This document shows positions 45,317 through 53,858 of a stretch of 64,000 nucleotides of DNA, piece after piece. Below the pieces are notes generated by a model that worked only from the letters and a program-made list of their open reading frames with translations, searched no databases and was not told the DNA's origin. Source of the stretch: Catenuloplanes atrovinosus (GTDB taxonomy: Bacteria; Actinomycetota; Actinomycetes; Mycobacteriales; Micromonosporaceae); contig NZ_JAVDYB010000001.1 of assembly GCF_031458235.1 (NCBI RefSeq), positions 8,023,001 through 8,087,000 on the forward strand. The letters run 5' to 3'. Numbering within the stretch: position 1 is the stretch's first letter; each line of letters opens with the position of its first letter. Position numbers and translations under genes: made by a program.

Positions 45317-46297
45317 TCAGTCGTACGAGACGCCGATCCGCGCCCGGATGTCGTCCAGCAGACCCATCATGTCCAGCGTGAGCGAGTGCGGCACGACCGG
45401 GCTCTCGGTCAGGCCGTCGCGCAGGCACCGGTGGATCTCCGCGGCCTCGTAGTGGTAGCCCTTGCCCGGGAAGTCCTCGGTGATCACCTCGGATTCCGCG
45501 CCGGCCCGGTGCAGCGTCATCGCGCGCGGCACGAACGCCGGGTCGTGCAGCGTGATCCGGCCCGCGCTGCCGCTGATCACCGCGCTGTTCGGCGTGGCGC
45601 CGAGCATGCCGCAGGTCAGCGTGGCGACGGCGCCCCGGTCGTACCCGAAGATGATCCCGGTGTTCTCGTCCGTGCCCTCCGGGCCGAGCTTCGCCCAGGC
45701 CCGCACGTGATCTGGCATGCCGAGGAACAGGTGCGCGATCGTGATCGGGTAGACCCCCAGGTCTAGCAGCGCGCCGCCGCCCAACCGCCGTGCACGCATG
45801 CGGTGCTCCGGCGGGAACGGCCCGGCCACGCCGAAGTCCGACGACACCGTGGTGACCTCGCCGATCGCGCCGTCCCGGACCAGCTGCACCGCGCGCAACA
45901 CCACCGGGTTGAGGCGCGTCCACATCGCCTCCATGAGCAGCACGTTCCGTTCCCGAGCCCGCGAGATCATCCGCTCCGCACGCGCCCGGTCCAGCGTGAA
46001 CGGCTTCTCGCAGAGCACCGCCTTGCCGGCGTCCAGGCAGAGCATGGTGGCCTCGAAGTGCGCGGAGTGCGGCGTCGCCACGTAGATCACGTCGACGTCC
46101 GGGTCCGCGGCCAGCTCCTGCCAGGTGCCGTGGGCACGCGGGATGTCGTGCGTCCCGGCGAACGCGCGCGCGGACTCCGGCGACCGCGAGCCGACGGCCA
46201 CGACCTCCGCGTCCGGCAGCAGCTTCAGGTCCTCCACGAACGAGGCGGCGATGCCGCCGGTGGCCAGGATGCCCCAGCGAACGGGTCGATCATTCAT
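45317..46297 (-). CDS. Gfo/Idh/MocA-family oxidoreductase
   Basis: 326 residues from ATG 46297. N-terminal Rossmann fold RWGILATGGIAASFVEDL binds NAD(P); EKPFTLDRARAERM carries the conserved EKP lysine; the C-terminal alpha/beta domain includes RRLGGGALLDLGVYPITI. Related to dehydrogenases of sugars, inositols or dihydrodiols (the GGGALLDLGVYP motif is common in the trans-1,2-dihydrobenzene-diol/xylose group). The substrate cannot be named. Divergent from the NUDIX gene. Confidence 0.92.
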   Translation of the reverse strand: MNDRPVRWGILATGGIAASFVEDLKLLPDAEVVAVGSRSPESARAFAGTHDIPRAHGTWQELAADPDVDVIYVATPHSAHFEATMLCLDAGKAVLCEKPFTLDRARAERMISRARERNVLLMEAMWTRLNPVVLRAVQLVRDGAIGEVTTVSSDFGVAGPFPPEHRMRARRLGGGALLDLGVYPITIAHLFLGMPDHVRAWAKLGPEGTDENTGIIFGYDRGAVATLTCGMLGATPNSAVISGSAGRITLHDPAFVPRAMTLHRAGAESEVITEDFPGKGYHYEAAEIHRCLRDGLTESPVVPHSLTLDMMGLLDDIRARIGVSYD

Positions 46298-46340
46298 GTG
46301 ACGCACGGTATCCGACCACGTCGCGGGTTAGGGTCGCGGA

Positions 46341-46943
46341 ATGGCTGAGCTGTGGTCCCTGCCCGCGCCCATGGTCGACCGCATGCGTCGCTTCGCCGAG
46401 TCGGGGGAGCCACCGGCCGTGCCGCGCGTCGCCGCCACGGTCGTCATGATCAAACCCGACGGGCCCATGCGGGTGTACGTCATGCGCCGCGCCTCCGCGA
46501 TGGTCTTCGGCGGCGTGTGGGCGTTCCCCGGCGGCAGCGTGGAGCCCGGCGAGACGCCACCGGAGGCCGCCGCGCGCGAGGTGGCGGAGGAGGCGGGCGT
46601 GCTGCTCGACCCGGCCGTGCTGACCCCGTGGAGCCGGTGGATCACGCCCGAGTTCGAGCCGCGCCGCTTCGACACGTACTTCTACCTGGTCGCCCTCCCA
46701 CCCGGCGCGGACCCGCGCGCACTGACCGAGGAATCGGACGCCACCGCGTGGGTGACACCGGCGGAGGCGCTGGACCGGCACGCCGCGGGCGAGTGGTCGA
46801 TGCTCCCGCCCACCGTCGTCACACTGCGCCAGCTGGCGGAGGCCGGCGACCTGGCGAGCGCGCTCGCCACCGCTGCCTCCCGCCCGGCCGCCGACCCGAT
46901 CATGCCCCGCGCGATCGACGGCAAGCTCGTCATCGACGTCTGA
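46341..46943 (+). CDS. NUDIX hydrolase
   Basis: 200 residues with the full Nudix box GGSVEPGE followed by seven residues and REVAEEAGV (residues ~55-77), so metal-dependent hydrolysis of an X-linked nucleoside diphosphate or CoA ester is expected. YVMRRASAMVFGGVWAFPGG and DTYFYLVALPPGADPR are typical of the coenzyme A/ADP-ribose-like subgroup, but the substrate is unknown. The last 25 residues are an extra tail. It ends just before an 18-bp tandem repeat. Confidence 0.93.
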   Translation: MAELWSLPAPMVDRMRRFAESGEPPAVPRVAATVVMIKPDGPMRVYVMRRASAMVFGGVWAFPGGSVEPGETPPEAAAREVAEEAGVLLDPAVLTPWSRWITPEFEPRRFDTYFYLVALPPGADPRALTEESDATAWVTPAEALDRHAAGEWSMLPPTVVTLRQLAEAGDLASALATAASRPAADPIMPRAIDGKLVIDV

Positions 46944-46961
46944 GCCGCCACCGCCACCCGC

Positions 46962-47193
46962 GCGGTCGTGCCGCCCGCGCGGTCGTGCCGCCCGCGCGGT
47001 CGGCGCCGCCCGCGCGGTCAGTGCCGCACGAGCGGTCAGTGCCGCACGAGCGGTCAGTGCCGCCCGCGCGGTCAGTGCCGCACGAGCGGTCAGTGCCGCA
47101 CGAGCGGTCAGTGCCGCCCGCGCGGTCAGTGCCGCCCGCGCGGTCAGTGCCGCACGAGCGGTCAGCGCCGCACGAGCGGTCAGTGGCGGCTCA
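46962..47193. repeat. 17/18-bp tandem repeat (about 13 copies) between convergent stops
   Basis: GCGGTC recurs at 46962, 46979, 46996, 47014, 47032, 47050, 47068, 47086, 47104, 47122, 47140, 47158 and 47176: two 17-base steps then 18-base steps. Two unit types alternate, with CCCGC or CACGA before GCGGTCAGTGCCG. The array fills nearly all the space between the NUDIX stop (46943) and the EI24 stop (47198). Read on the minus strand it would give LTARAA repeats, but no gene start leads into it. Probably a variable-number repeat. Confidence 0.95.
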
Positions 47194-47197
47194 GCGG

Positions 47198-48031
47198 TTA
47201 CCGGTGCTCGATCGGGAAGCCGAGGGCGCGGCGGGACAGCAGCGCGGCCCCGGCCACCGCGGCCGGTGTGACCAGGACCGCGCCGAGCGGGATGAGGAAG
47301 CAGACGAAGACGCCGACGCCGAAGCCGAGCGCGGCCGGGCGGTGTGCGCGGAGCACGCGGCGGCGGTCGGCCAGGCGCATGCCGCGGCGGTAGAACGGGA
47401 AGCCGGTCAGTTCGACGGCGAGGAACCAGCCGCCGACGAACGCCGCGACCACCGGGACCACGGTCTGGCCGAGGACCGGGACGAAGCCGAGCACGAACAG
47501 CGGGATGCCGCAGATGACGGTCAGCCCGATCAGCCGGATCGAGTCGGCCAGGCTCAGTCGCATGGTCTTGTGCCAGGGCAGGTCGATCTCGTCGGGCACG
47601 CCGCCGTACCGGTTCTCCACCGCCTCGGAGATCTTCTCGTAGAACGGGTCGCCGATCAGCAGCGTGATCGCGGTGAACGTGAGCATCCCGACCAGCACGA
47701 ACAGCCCGAGCACCGCGATCGCCACGGCCAGCCGGACCAGTTCCTGCGGGCCCTCCTCCCAACCGTCGGCGAACGGCGTGAGCCAGGACGCGATGTCCGA
47801 GATGAAGTAGAAGAGCGTGCCGAACGCGGCCAGGTAGAGCGCGAAGGAGATGAGCGCGGGGATCAGCCCGAAGAGCATCAGTCGCGGGTTGCTCAGGTAG
47901 AGGCCGAGGCCGCGCAGCAGCATCCGGACCCCGGCGAGGAACTCCTGCGCGGTGCCGCCGGCGCGCGCGGTGGCCGGGTGTGCGGTGATCGGGTGCCGGG
48001 TGCCGGGACCGAGCGGCTGCGGTTGCGTCAC
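47198..48031 (-). CDS. EI24/CysZ-like membrane protein
   Basis: 277 residues with about six helices (LMLFGLIPALISFALYLAAF, VAIAVLGLFVLVGMLTFTAI, IRLIGLTVICGIPLFVLGFV, VAAFVGGWFLAVELTGFPF, GFGVGVFVCFLIPLGAVLV). The loop GDPFYEKISEAVENRYGG and TGFPFYRRGM are EI24/CysZ hallmarks. CysZ takes up sulfate; actinobacterial members may do so or serve another role. GTG 48031 is chosen; GTG 48052 would add seven residues. The stop abuts the 18-bp repeat array. Confidence 0.88.
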   Translation of the reverse strand: MTQPQPLGPGTRHPITAHPATARAGGTAQEFLAGVRMLLRGLGLYLSNPRLMLFGLIPALISFALYLAAFGTLFYFISDIASWLTPFADGWEEGPQELVRLAVAIAVLGLFVLVGMLTFTAITLLIGDPFYEKISEAVENRYGGVPDEIDLPWHKTMRLSLADSIRLIGLTVICGIPLFVLGFVPVLGQTVVPVVAAFVGGWFLAVELTGFPFYRRGMRLADRRRVLRAHRPAALGFGVGVFVCFLIPLGAVLVTPAAVAGAALLSRRALGFPIEHR

Positions 48032-48086
48032 GACCTGGAAGCCTAAGACCACCGCGCCATTCCCGCCTCCCGGCGGGGCGCCGGCC

Positions 48087-48635
48087 TCACCGCTCGGACA
48101 TCTCCCACTCCCAGGACCAGTCCCAGTCCGGCGCGGGCGGCATCGGCTCCGGCCACGTCGTGGCCTCCGGCTCGCCGGTGCCGGCCTCGACCGGCGCGGT
48201 CGGCGTGCCGGCCTCCGCCGGCGACTCGGCGGGGGAGCCGAACGGCGGATCCAGATCGAGATCCAGGTCCGGGTCCACGTCCAAGTCCGGTGCCGGCGGC
48301 CGCGGCGTGGCCGCGCCGGTGCCGGCCGGTGGTGCGGGCAGCGGCCCGCCGGTCCAGCCGGACGGCGTGCCGGGTGCCGGCGTCACGCCGTCGCCGCCCG
48401 CGGCGCCGGGCGAATCCCGCGGCGCGGTGCCCGGTGGCGGCGTCCCCGGCGGCGCGGTGCCCCAGGTCGCAACCGCGCTGGGCGGTGCGCTGGTGGCCGG
48501 CGCGTCGCCGAACAGTCCGACACCGGACGGGCCGAGCGGGGAGGAGAGCCCGCCCAGGCGCCAGCCGACGTGGATGGCGGACGGCAGGCCGCACACCACG
48601 ATGGCCGCGAACACGATCCTCGGCGAGACCTTCAC
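48087..48635 (-). CDS. Exported or anchored Pro/Asp-rich protein
   Basis: 182 residues from GTG 48635 (AGAGG directly ahead). One N-terminal hydrophobic segment (IVFAAIVVCGLPSAIHVGW) is followed by a wholly low-complexity Pro/Gly/Ala/Thr region, an acidic DLDVDPDLDLDLDP run near residue 120, and a Trp/Glu-rich end (DWDWSWEWEMSER). No domain is recognised. Composition suggests a disordered surface protein, or a poorly conserved frame; codon bias is like that of neighbours. Confidence 0.5.
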   Translation of the reverse strand: MKVSPRIVFAAIVVCGLPSAIHVGWRLGGLSSPLGPSGVGLFGDAPATSAPPSAVATWGTAPPGTPPPGTAPRDSPGAAGGDGVTPAPGTPSGWTGGPLPAPPAGTGAATPRPPAPDLDVDPDLDLDLDPPFGSPAESPAEAGTPTAPVEAGTGEPEATTWPEPMPPAPDWDWSWEWEMSER

Positions 48636-48666
48636 CCTCTAATCACCGCAAAACGGTACGTAAAGG

Positions 48667-49560
48667 TTACGCCGCTTCGGCGAGGAAGCCGGAGATGCGC
48701 TCCCGCAGGTCCGCGCGGTGCGTGAAGACCGGTCCGGGCCGGTCGTAGACGTGCAGCGTCGCGTGCGGCAGCAGTTCGGCCAGCCGCTCCGCCGCCTCCA
48801 CCGGGTGCAGGTCGTCGCCGCGCGCGCCGATCACCAGCGCCTCCGCGGTGACCGCGGACAGCGCGGCCACGTCCGGCACCGGCACCGCGCCGGCCAGCCC
48901 GGCCAGGTCCGCGCCGAGCCCGTCCCGGGACAACTGCTCGACCCGCTGCCGCAGGTAGCCCCAGCCGGCCGGCGTGTTGCGCACGGACGGCGGCAGCTCG
49001 TCGGAGACCGCCTCCGCGATCGCGGCCAGGTCGCCGTCCTCCACGGTGGCCAGCAGCGTCTCGACGCGCTCGCGCAGCGCGTCGCCACGCGCCTCGTCGA
49101 CCGGGATCGGCAGGAAGAAGACCACGCGCCGGAAGCGGCCGGGGCTCTCGGCGAGCAGCCGGGCCAGCGCGGCGGCGCCCATGCTGACGCCGAGCGCCCG
49201 GCTCGCGTCCGAGAGGTCCGCGACGGCGCGCAGGTCACGGGCCAGGTCGCCGTAGTCCCACGGCCCGGGCGGCGCCTCCGAGCGCCCGTGGCCACGGAAC
49301 TGGAAGAAGATCCGTCGGCCGGCGACCGCGCTGCCCAGCGGCCGGGTCGCGGCGATGCTGCCGGCCAGCCCGTGCGCGAACACCGTGCCCGGCTCGCCGG
49401 CGCCGCTGATCAGGCGCTCCAGCCGTACCCCGTGCGGGGTCGAGATGATGTCGGTCGGCGGCTCGGGAAGCGTGGGACGGCCGCTGCGCGGTGCGGTGGG
49501 ACCGGGACCGTAGGTCCGCGGGCCGCCGTCGGGACGCGGCGGCCAGCGGAAATCCCTCAC
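48667..49560 (-). CDS. Alpha/beta hydrolase
   Basis: 297 residues from GTG 49560, whose GTGA overlaps the stop of the DUF2516 gene. After a ~45-residue Pro-rich start the hydrolase core begins: FAHGLAGSIAATRPLG (HG oxyanion loop), FQFRGHGRSEAP, the nucleophile region ALGVSMGAAALARLL (Ser in GVSMG), EALVIGARGDDLHPVEAA (Asp) and a late His (VFTHRADL). Likely an esterase or lipase-like enzyme; substrate unknown. It belongs to the operon that runs 50980 to 48667. Confidence 0.87.
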   Translation of the reverse strand: MRDFRWPPRPDGGPRTYGPGPTAPRSGRPTLPEPPTDIISTPHGVRLERLISGAGEPGTVFAHGLAGSIAATRPLGSAVAGRRIFFQFRGHGRSEAPPGPWDYGDLARDLRAVADLSDASRALGVSMGAAALARLLAESPGRFRRVVFFLPIPVDEARGDALRERVETLLATVEDGDLAAIAEAVSDELPPSVRNTPAGWGYLRQRVEQLSRDGLGADLAGLAGAVPVPDVAALSAVTAEALVIGARGDDLHPVEAAERLAELLPHATLHVYDRPGPVFTHRADLRERISGFLAEAA

Positions 49561-49865
49561 CAGAAGCCTTTGCCGTCGGACAGGTCGCGCAGTCCGACCC
49601 GGACGTCGAGCAGGTAGACCATCCCGGCCGCGATGCCGATCATCTGGAAGATCGTCTGGCGGTTGAGCAGCAGGCAGAAGACCATGCAGAGGCCGAGGAT
49701 CGCCAGCCAGCCGCCCTTGGGCAGCGTGCCGATGGCGGGGAACGCATCCGCTCGCTGGGTGAGGCAGTGCACGAACGAGACGCCGAGCACGACCAGCGCC
49801 AGGAACAGGATCGCCAGGTCGATGAGGTCGCGAATGATGAACGCGAGTGGGACGTCGGTGGCCAT
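49557..49865 (-). CDS. DUF2516 membrane protein
   Basis: 102 residues, three hydrophobic segments (LIDLAILFLALVVLGVSFV, LAILGLCMVFCLLL, IFQMIGIAAGMVYLLDV) joined by HCLTQRADAFPAIGTLPKGGW, the DUF2516 pattern. The same protein lies beside an HbhA-like gene and an HTH gene in M. tuberculosis (Rv0476 next to Rv0475 and Rv0474). Function unknown. The stop overlaps the hydrolase start. Confidence 0.9.
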   Translation of the reverse strand: MATDVPLAFIIRDLIDLAILFLALVVLGVSFVHCLTQRADAFPAIGTLPKGGWLAILGLCMVFCLLLNRQTIFQMIGIAAGMVYLLDVRVGLRDLSDGKGFW

Positions 49866-49940
49866 GCCCCAAGCTTAGAGCGTCCGCCGGGGCACGGAGT
49901 GGTGCGCGAGACCCGCGGACGGGCCTCGCGCACGCGTGGG

Positions 49941-50501
49941 TCACTCGGCGGCCGGGGTGGCCTTCTTCGCGTCGGCGGCCTCGGCCACGTCGGCCGGGGT
50001 GGCGGTGACCTCGGCCGGGGCCTCGGTCGCCTCCATGTCCGCGTTCACCGTGTCGGCGGCCTGCACCACGCCGGCCCCGACCACGCGCTCGCCGTGCGCG
50101 ACCAGCGCCGCGTACGTGGTCACCGCGCGCTGCTGCGCCACCTGCGCGCCGGCCTGGGCGACCGCGAGCGCGGCGACCGCGTTGCGCTTGGCGGCCTCGG
50201 TCAGCTTCGCCACCTCGCCGTCCGGCCCGGCGGCCCGCACGCGCAGCGCGTCGGCCTGCGCCTGCGCGACCCGCAGGCCGGCGACGGCCCGGGTGCGGAT
50301 CTCGTCGCGCCGGCCGTTCAGCTCGCCGGCCCTGGTGCGCAGCTCGGCGACCGCGACCGGGACGCGCTCGCGCAACTGCTCGACCACCTCGGGGAGCTTG
50401 CGGATCTGCTGGTACGCCAGGTCGCCGGCGCCGGCCACCGCGTAGAGCGGGGTGGGGATGCGGGTGTTGCCGGGGGTCGTGGTCTCGGGCTGGTTGGTCA
50501 T
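49941..50501 (-). CDS. HbhA-like heparin-binding hemagglutinin homologue
   Basis: 186 residues. TPLYAVAGAGDLAYQQIRKL matches the start of mycobacterial HbhA; a long coiled-coil helix follows (VVEQLRERVPVAVAELRTRA onward) and ends in an Ala/Glu-rich tail with few lysines (ADAKKATPAAE). HbhA of M. tuberculosis is a surface adhesin whose Lys-rich tail binds heparan sulfate; this tail is too poor in lysine for that, so the ancestral role is more likely in membrane or lipid-body association. Its start overlaps the stop of the HTH gene (50498-50501). Confidence 0.85.
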   Translation of the reverse strand: MTNQPETTTPGNTRIPTPLYAVAGAGDLAYQQIRKLPEVVEQLRERVPVAVAELRTRAGELNGRRDEIRTRAVAGLRVAQAQADALRVRAAGPDGEVAKLTEAAKRNAVAALAVAQAGAQVAQQRAVTTYAALVAHGERVVGAGVVQAADTVNADMEATEAPAEVTATPADVAEAADAKKATPAAE

Positions 50502-50980
50502 GGCGTCTCCTCCGTGATGGGGGTGGTCGTGGTCGGCGCCTTCGTCACCGTGGGCGCCCGCTCGGCCGCGTCACCGTCCGTCGCGGCCTGATCCGTGGGG
50601 TCCGGGTGCGTCTCGGCCTCGGCGGCGGCCGCCGCGGCCTCCCTGGCGTTCTCCCGGCGGAACGTGTCGTAGATCTGGCTGAGCGACTGCTTCTGCGCCA
50701 TCGTCAGGTCCGGGTCACCCGCGATGGCCTCCAGCACGCCCGGCGTCTCGCCCTCGAGCAGCCCGGCCCGCAGGTACATCGCCGGGGTGGAGACCCGCAG
50801 CGCGCTGGCGAGCTGCTGGAGCACCTCGGCGCTGGGCTTGCGGAGCCCGCGCTCGATCTGGCTGAGGTACGGATTACTGACCCCGGCCTGCTCGGCGAGC
50901 TGCCGAAGCGAGATCTTCGCGTTGCGCCGCATGTCGCGGATGAATCCGCCGATGTCGCGCGGGAGGTCTGCCGGTGCCAT
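50498..50980 (-). CDS. Xre-family HTH regulator
   Basis: 160 residues from ATG 50980. A Cro/C1-type HTH (MRRNAKISLRQLAEQAGVS, NPYLSQIERGLRKPSAEVLQ) at residues ~15-75 is followed by a region that may bind an effector and an acidic Ala/Thr tail. Equivalent to M. tuberculosis Rv0474 by position beside the HbhA-like and DUF2516 genes. A large nested palindrome 20 bases upstream (51000-51040) suggests autoregulation. Confidence 0.9.
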   Translation of the reverse strand: MAPADLPRDIGGFIRDMRRNAKISLRQLAEQAGVSNPYLSQIERGLRKPSAEVLQQLASALRVSTPAMYLRAGLLEGETPGVLEAIAGDPDLTMAQKQSLSQIYDTFRRENAREAAAAAAEAETHPDPTDQAATDGDAAERAPTVTKAPTTTTPITEETP

Positions 50981-50999
50981 GCCTCGACGGTAGCCCGGG

Positions 51000-51040
51000 G
51001 TGCTAACTCTTGCAAGCAAAGTGCTTGCCCGAGTTAGCAC
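51000..51040. promoter_or_regulatory. Nested palindromic operator
   Basis: Outer arms GTGCTAACTC (51000-51009) and GAGTTAGCAC (51031-51040), and inner arms GCAAGCA (51012-51018) and TGCTTGC (51022-51028), all centred on 51020. This is 10-bp plus 7-bp perfect inverted repeats within 41 bases. It sits between the divergent HTH gene and the hydrolase gene at 51111, so it may control both. Confidence 0.8.
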
Positions 51041-51110
51041 GCTCACTGCGTTACGGAACGTAGACAGATCTCGCATTGCCGCACGCATCGACGCGACCTA
51101 CTGTCGCTAG

Positions 51111-51920
51111 GTGCCTTATCTTGATCTTTCTGGGGCGAGTCTCGCCTATGACGACGACGGCACCGGCCCGGCCGTGCTCCTGCTGCACGCGGGCATCGCC
51201 GACCGCCGCATGTGGCGCGAGCAGGTCGGCCCGCTCTCCGCGATGCACCGGGTGATCCGCCTGGACCTGCGCGGCTACGGTGACTCCACGCTGACCAGAG
51301 CGTCGTTCGCGCACCACGACGACGTGGTCGCGCTGCTCGACTCGCTCGGCGTGCAGCGGGCCGTGCTGGTCGGTGCCTCGTTCGGCGGCGCGGTCGCGAT
51401 CGACACCGCGCTCGCCTACCCGGACCGGGTCGCCGGGCTCGCGCTGATCGGCTCCGCGCTCTCCGGCCACGAGTGGTCCGAAGAGGTGGACGAGCTGTGG
51501 GAGGCGCTGGCGGCCCAGGTCGGCACGGACGACGTGGACGCGATGGCCGAGGCCGAGGTGCGCTTCTGGGTGGTCGGCCCCGGCCGCGACCTCTCCACCA
51601 TGGACCCGGACCTGCTCGACTTCGCCTGGCGGATGGACCGGCGCGCGCTCGCCGCCGAGGCCGCGCTGGGCCAGGTGGACGTGCGCCAGCTGCAGCCGGT
51701 CGCCACCTACCGGCTCGCCGAGGTACGCCCGCCGACGCTGGTCACGGCCGGTGCGGCGGACGTGCCGGACATCCGGCGGCTCGCGGACCGGATGGCCGCG
51801 GAGATCCCGAACGCGCATCGCCTGCCGGACATCCCGGACGCGGCGCACCTGGCCCCGCTGGAACGGCCGGAGGCGGTCAACCGCATCCTGCTGTCGTTCC
51901 TCGGCGCGCTACGCGGGTAG
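51111..51920 (+). CDS. Alpha/beta hydrolase
   Basis: 269 residues from GTG 51111. LLLHAGIADRRMW (oxyanion loop), RLDLRGYGDSTL, nucleophile Ser in LVGASFGGAVAID, Asp in VTAGAADVPD and a late His in IPDAAHLAPLERPE, so the triad is complete. Resembles 3-oxoadipate enol-lactonase or haloperoxidase-like esterases. Divergent from the HTH gene over the palindrome at 51000. The 3' end overlaps the next convergent gene by 12 bases. Confidence 0.88.
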   Translation: MPYLDLSGASLAYDDDGTGPAVLLLHAGIADRRMWREQVGPLSAMHRVIRLDLRGYGDSTLTRASFAHHDDVVALLDSLGVQRAVLVGASFGGAVAIDTALAYPDRVAGLALIGSALSGHEWSEEVDELWEALAAQVGTDDVDAMAEAEVRFWVVGPGRDLSTMDPDLLDFAWRMDRRALAAEAALGQVDVRQLQPVATYRLAEVRPPTLVTAGAADVPDIRRLADRMAAEIPNAHRLPDIPDAAHLAPLERPEAVNRILLSFLGALRG

Positions 51921-52742
51921 GCCGAGCAGCTCCCGGGCCTGCTTCGGCGTGAGGGGCGGGCGCTGGGCCAGCTGAGCGAAGCCCACCGCCCGCGCCACCA
52001 ACTGCATGTTCGACTCGACCGGGCGGCGCTTCGCGTAGGTCAGCGTGTCCTCCATGCCGACCCGCAGGTGCCCGCCCGCCGCGAGCGCGGCCAGCATCAC
52101 CGGGATCGTGGAGCGCCCGACGCCGGTCGCGGAGAACGTGGTGTCCTCCGGCAGGTCCCGCATCGCGGCCCGGCACGCGGCCACCGACTCCAGGGTGCCG
52201 TCCATGCCGCCGGGCACGCCCATCACCAGGTCCAGGTGGACGTGCCCGCCGGCCGGCAGCCCGTGCTCGTCGAGCAGCCGCCGCAGCGCGTGCAACTGGC
52301 CGAGGTCGAAGATCTCGTACTCCGGCACGATCCCCCGGTCCCGCATGCGGACGTGCAGGTCCACGATGAAGTCCCAGCGGTTCAGGAAGACGCCGTCGCC
52401 GAAGTTGACCGAGCCCATGGTGAGCGACGCCGTGTCCGGCCGCGCCTCCAGCACCGCGCGCCGCGCCTCCTCCGGGTCGCCGACCGCGCCGCCGGTGGAC
52501 AGCTGCACGATCAGGTCCGTCTCGGCGCGCAGTGCGGCCACCGTCTCGCGCAGCCGGCCGAGGTCGAGCGTGGGCTCGGCCCGGTCGTCCCGCACGTGCA
52601 CGTGGATCATCGCGGCGCCCACCGCCACGCACTCCTTCGCGGTGAGCATCAGCTCGTCCAGCGTGACCGGCAGCGCGGGCACGTCCCGCTTGCGCGCCTC
52701 CGCCCCGGTCGGAGCCACCGTGATCAGCGTGCCGAGGGCCAT
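51909..52742 (-). CDS. BKACE-family (DUF849) beta-keto acid cleavage enzyme
   Basis: 277 residues. The TIM-barrel motifs are ITVAPTGAEARKRDVPALP, AAMIHVHVRDD (zinc-binding His pair), LSTGGAVGD, TLTMGS-like ASLTMGSVNFGDGVF, HVHLDLVMGVPGGMDGTLES and HLRVGMEDTLTYAKR. The family condenses a beta-keto acid with acetyl-CoA, the prototype being 3-keto-5-aminohexanoate cleavage in lysine fermentation; the substrate here is unknown. Its start lies 22 bases after the YgfZ stop, so they may be one operon. Confidence 0.92.
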   Translation of the reverse strand: MALGTLITVAPTGAEARKRDVPALPVTLDELMLTAKECVAVGAAMIHVHVRDDRAEPTLDLGRLRETVAALRAETDLIVQLSTGGAVGDPEEARRAVLEARPDTASLTMGSVNFGDGVFLNRWDFIVDLHVRMRDRGIVPEYEIFDLGQLHALRRLLDEHGLPAGGHVHLDLVMGVPGGMDGTLESVAACRAAMRDLPEDTTFSATGVGRSTIPVMLAALAAGGHLRVGMEDTLTYAKRRPVESNMQLVARAVGFAQLAQRPPLTPKQARELLGLPA

Positions 52743-52763
52743 CCGGCGTCCTTCCGAGGGGGT

Positions 52764-53858
52764 CTACAGGCTCATCGTGGGATCGATGGCCGCGGTCGCC
52801 ACGCCCACGCGCAGCGCCGCGTCGTCCGGCGTGTTGCGCTTGATCACGGCGAGTGCGATCGTGCCCAGCTCGTGGTGGCGCACGGCCGTGCCGACGAAGC
52901 CGATCTCCCGGCCGGTCTCGTTCGTCACCGGGGTGTGCCGGGCCGGCGGCTCGTCCGAGCTGATCCCGTCCAGGTGCAGCAGCACCATGCGGCGCGGCGG
53001 CTTGCCCAGGTTGTGCACGCGGGCCACGGTCTCCTGACCGCGGTAGCACCCCTTGTCCAGGTGGACCGCGGGCTCGATCAGCCCGACCTCGCTGGGCAGC
53101 GTCCGGTGGTCGGTCTCGAACCCGGCCCGCGGCAGGCCGGCCGCCACCCGCACCGCCTCATAGGCCCACAGACCCGCCGGCGGTACGCCCAGCGCCGCGA
53201 CCAGCTCCGGCACGCCGTCGCGCGGCACCACCAGGTCGTAGCCCAGCCGCCCGGCCCGGACGAAGCCGCCGGAGGGCAGCGCCCGCACCGCGTACCCACT
53301 GGTGGGCCGGGGTTCGAGCGCGCTGCTGGGGAACTTGGGGCCGGGCACCGGCTGCACCGACGGCGCCGGCAGCCCGGTCACGCCGACCCGGGCCAGCGCC
53401 TCCGCCGCCCGCGGCCCGGCCAGTGAGAGCACGGCCCGCTCCGCGGTCGCGTCGCGCGGCTCCACCCGGGTCAGGAAGACCATCTTGGACAGGAACGTGA
53501 GCAGGTCCCCGGTGCTGGCCGGCTCGGTGTCCAGCCAGACCGTCTCGCCGATCTCCGCGACGCCCGCGTGGTGCTCGACGTGCCCGTGCGGCGACAGCAC
53601 CAGCAGCTCGGTGCCCTGGCCGTCGCGCAGGTCCGCGAGGTGCTGCGTGGTCAGCGAGTGCAGCCAGCTCGCCCGCTCCGCGCCCGGCACGGCCAGCACG
53701 CCGCGGTGCGAACGGTCCACGATGGCCGCCTCGGTGTCGAGGAGGCGCTGCTCCCGGGCCGGATCGCCGTAGTGGGCGGCCACGTCCGTGAAGCCCTTCG
53801 CGTCCGGCACGGACTCGTCCAGCTCCCGGATCCCGATCGCGCCCGGCACGTCCAGCAT
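52764..53858 (-). CDS. ygfZ: Folate-binding YgfZ/CAF17 family protein
   Basis: 364 residues. The defining KGCYRGQETVAR motif is at residues ~266-277, and RASWLHSLTTQHLADLRDGQ, LLVLSPHGHVEHHAGV and a C-terminal barrel complete the GcvT-like fold. Members help assemble or repair 4Fe-4S clusters in a tetrahydrofolate-dependent way. The ATG at 53858 follows the Fur-family stop with no gap, so the two are likely co-expressed. Corresponds in position to Rv0811c of M. tuberculosis, whose neighbours recur here. Confidence 0.93.
   Translation of the reverse strand: MLDVPGAIGIRELDESVPDAKGFTDVAAHYGDPAREQRLLDTEAAIVDRSHRGVLAVPGAERASWLHSLTTQHLADLRDGQGTELLVLSPHGHVEHHAGVAEIGETVWLDTEPASTGDLLTFLSKMVFLTRVEPRDATAERAVLSLAGPRAAEALARVGVTGLPAPSVQPVPGPKFPSSALEPRPTSGYAVRALPSGGFVRAGRLGYDLVVPRDGVPELVAALGVPPAGLWAYEAVRVAAGLPRAGFETDHRTLPSEVGLIEPAVHLDKGCYRGQETVARVHNLGKPPRRMVLLHLDGISSDEPPARHTPVTNETGREIGFVGTAVRHHELGTIALAVIKRNTPDDAALRVGVATAAIDPTMSL

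Noticed and set aside
46962-47193. 18-bp repeats read as an LTARAA-rich protein on the minus strand.
   Set aside because: No start or homologous flank leads into it; the frame runs on through the stop region of the EI24 gene and antisense of NUDIX.
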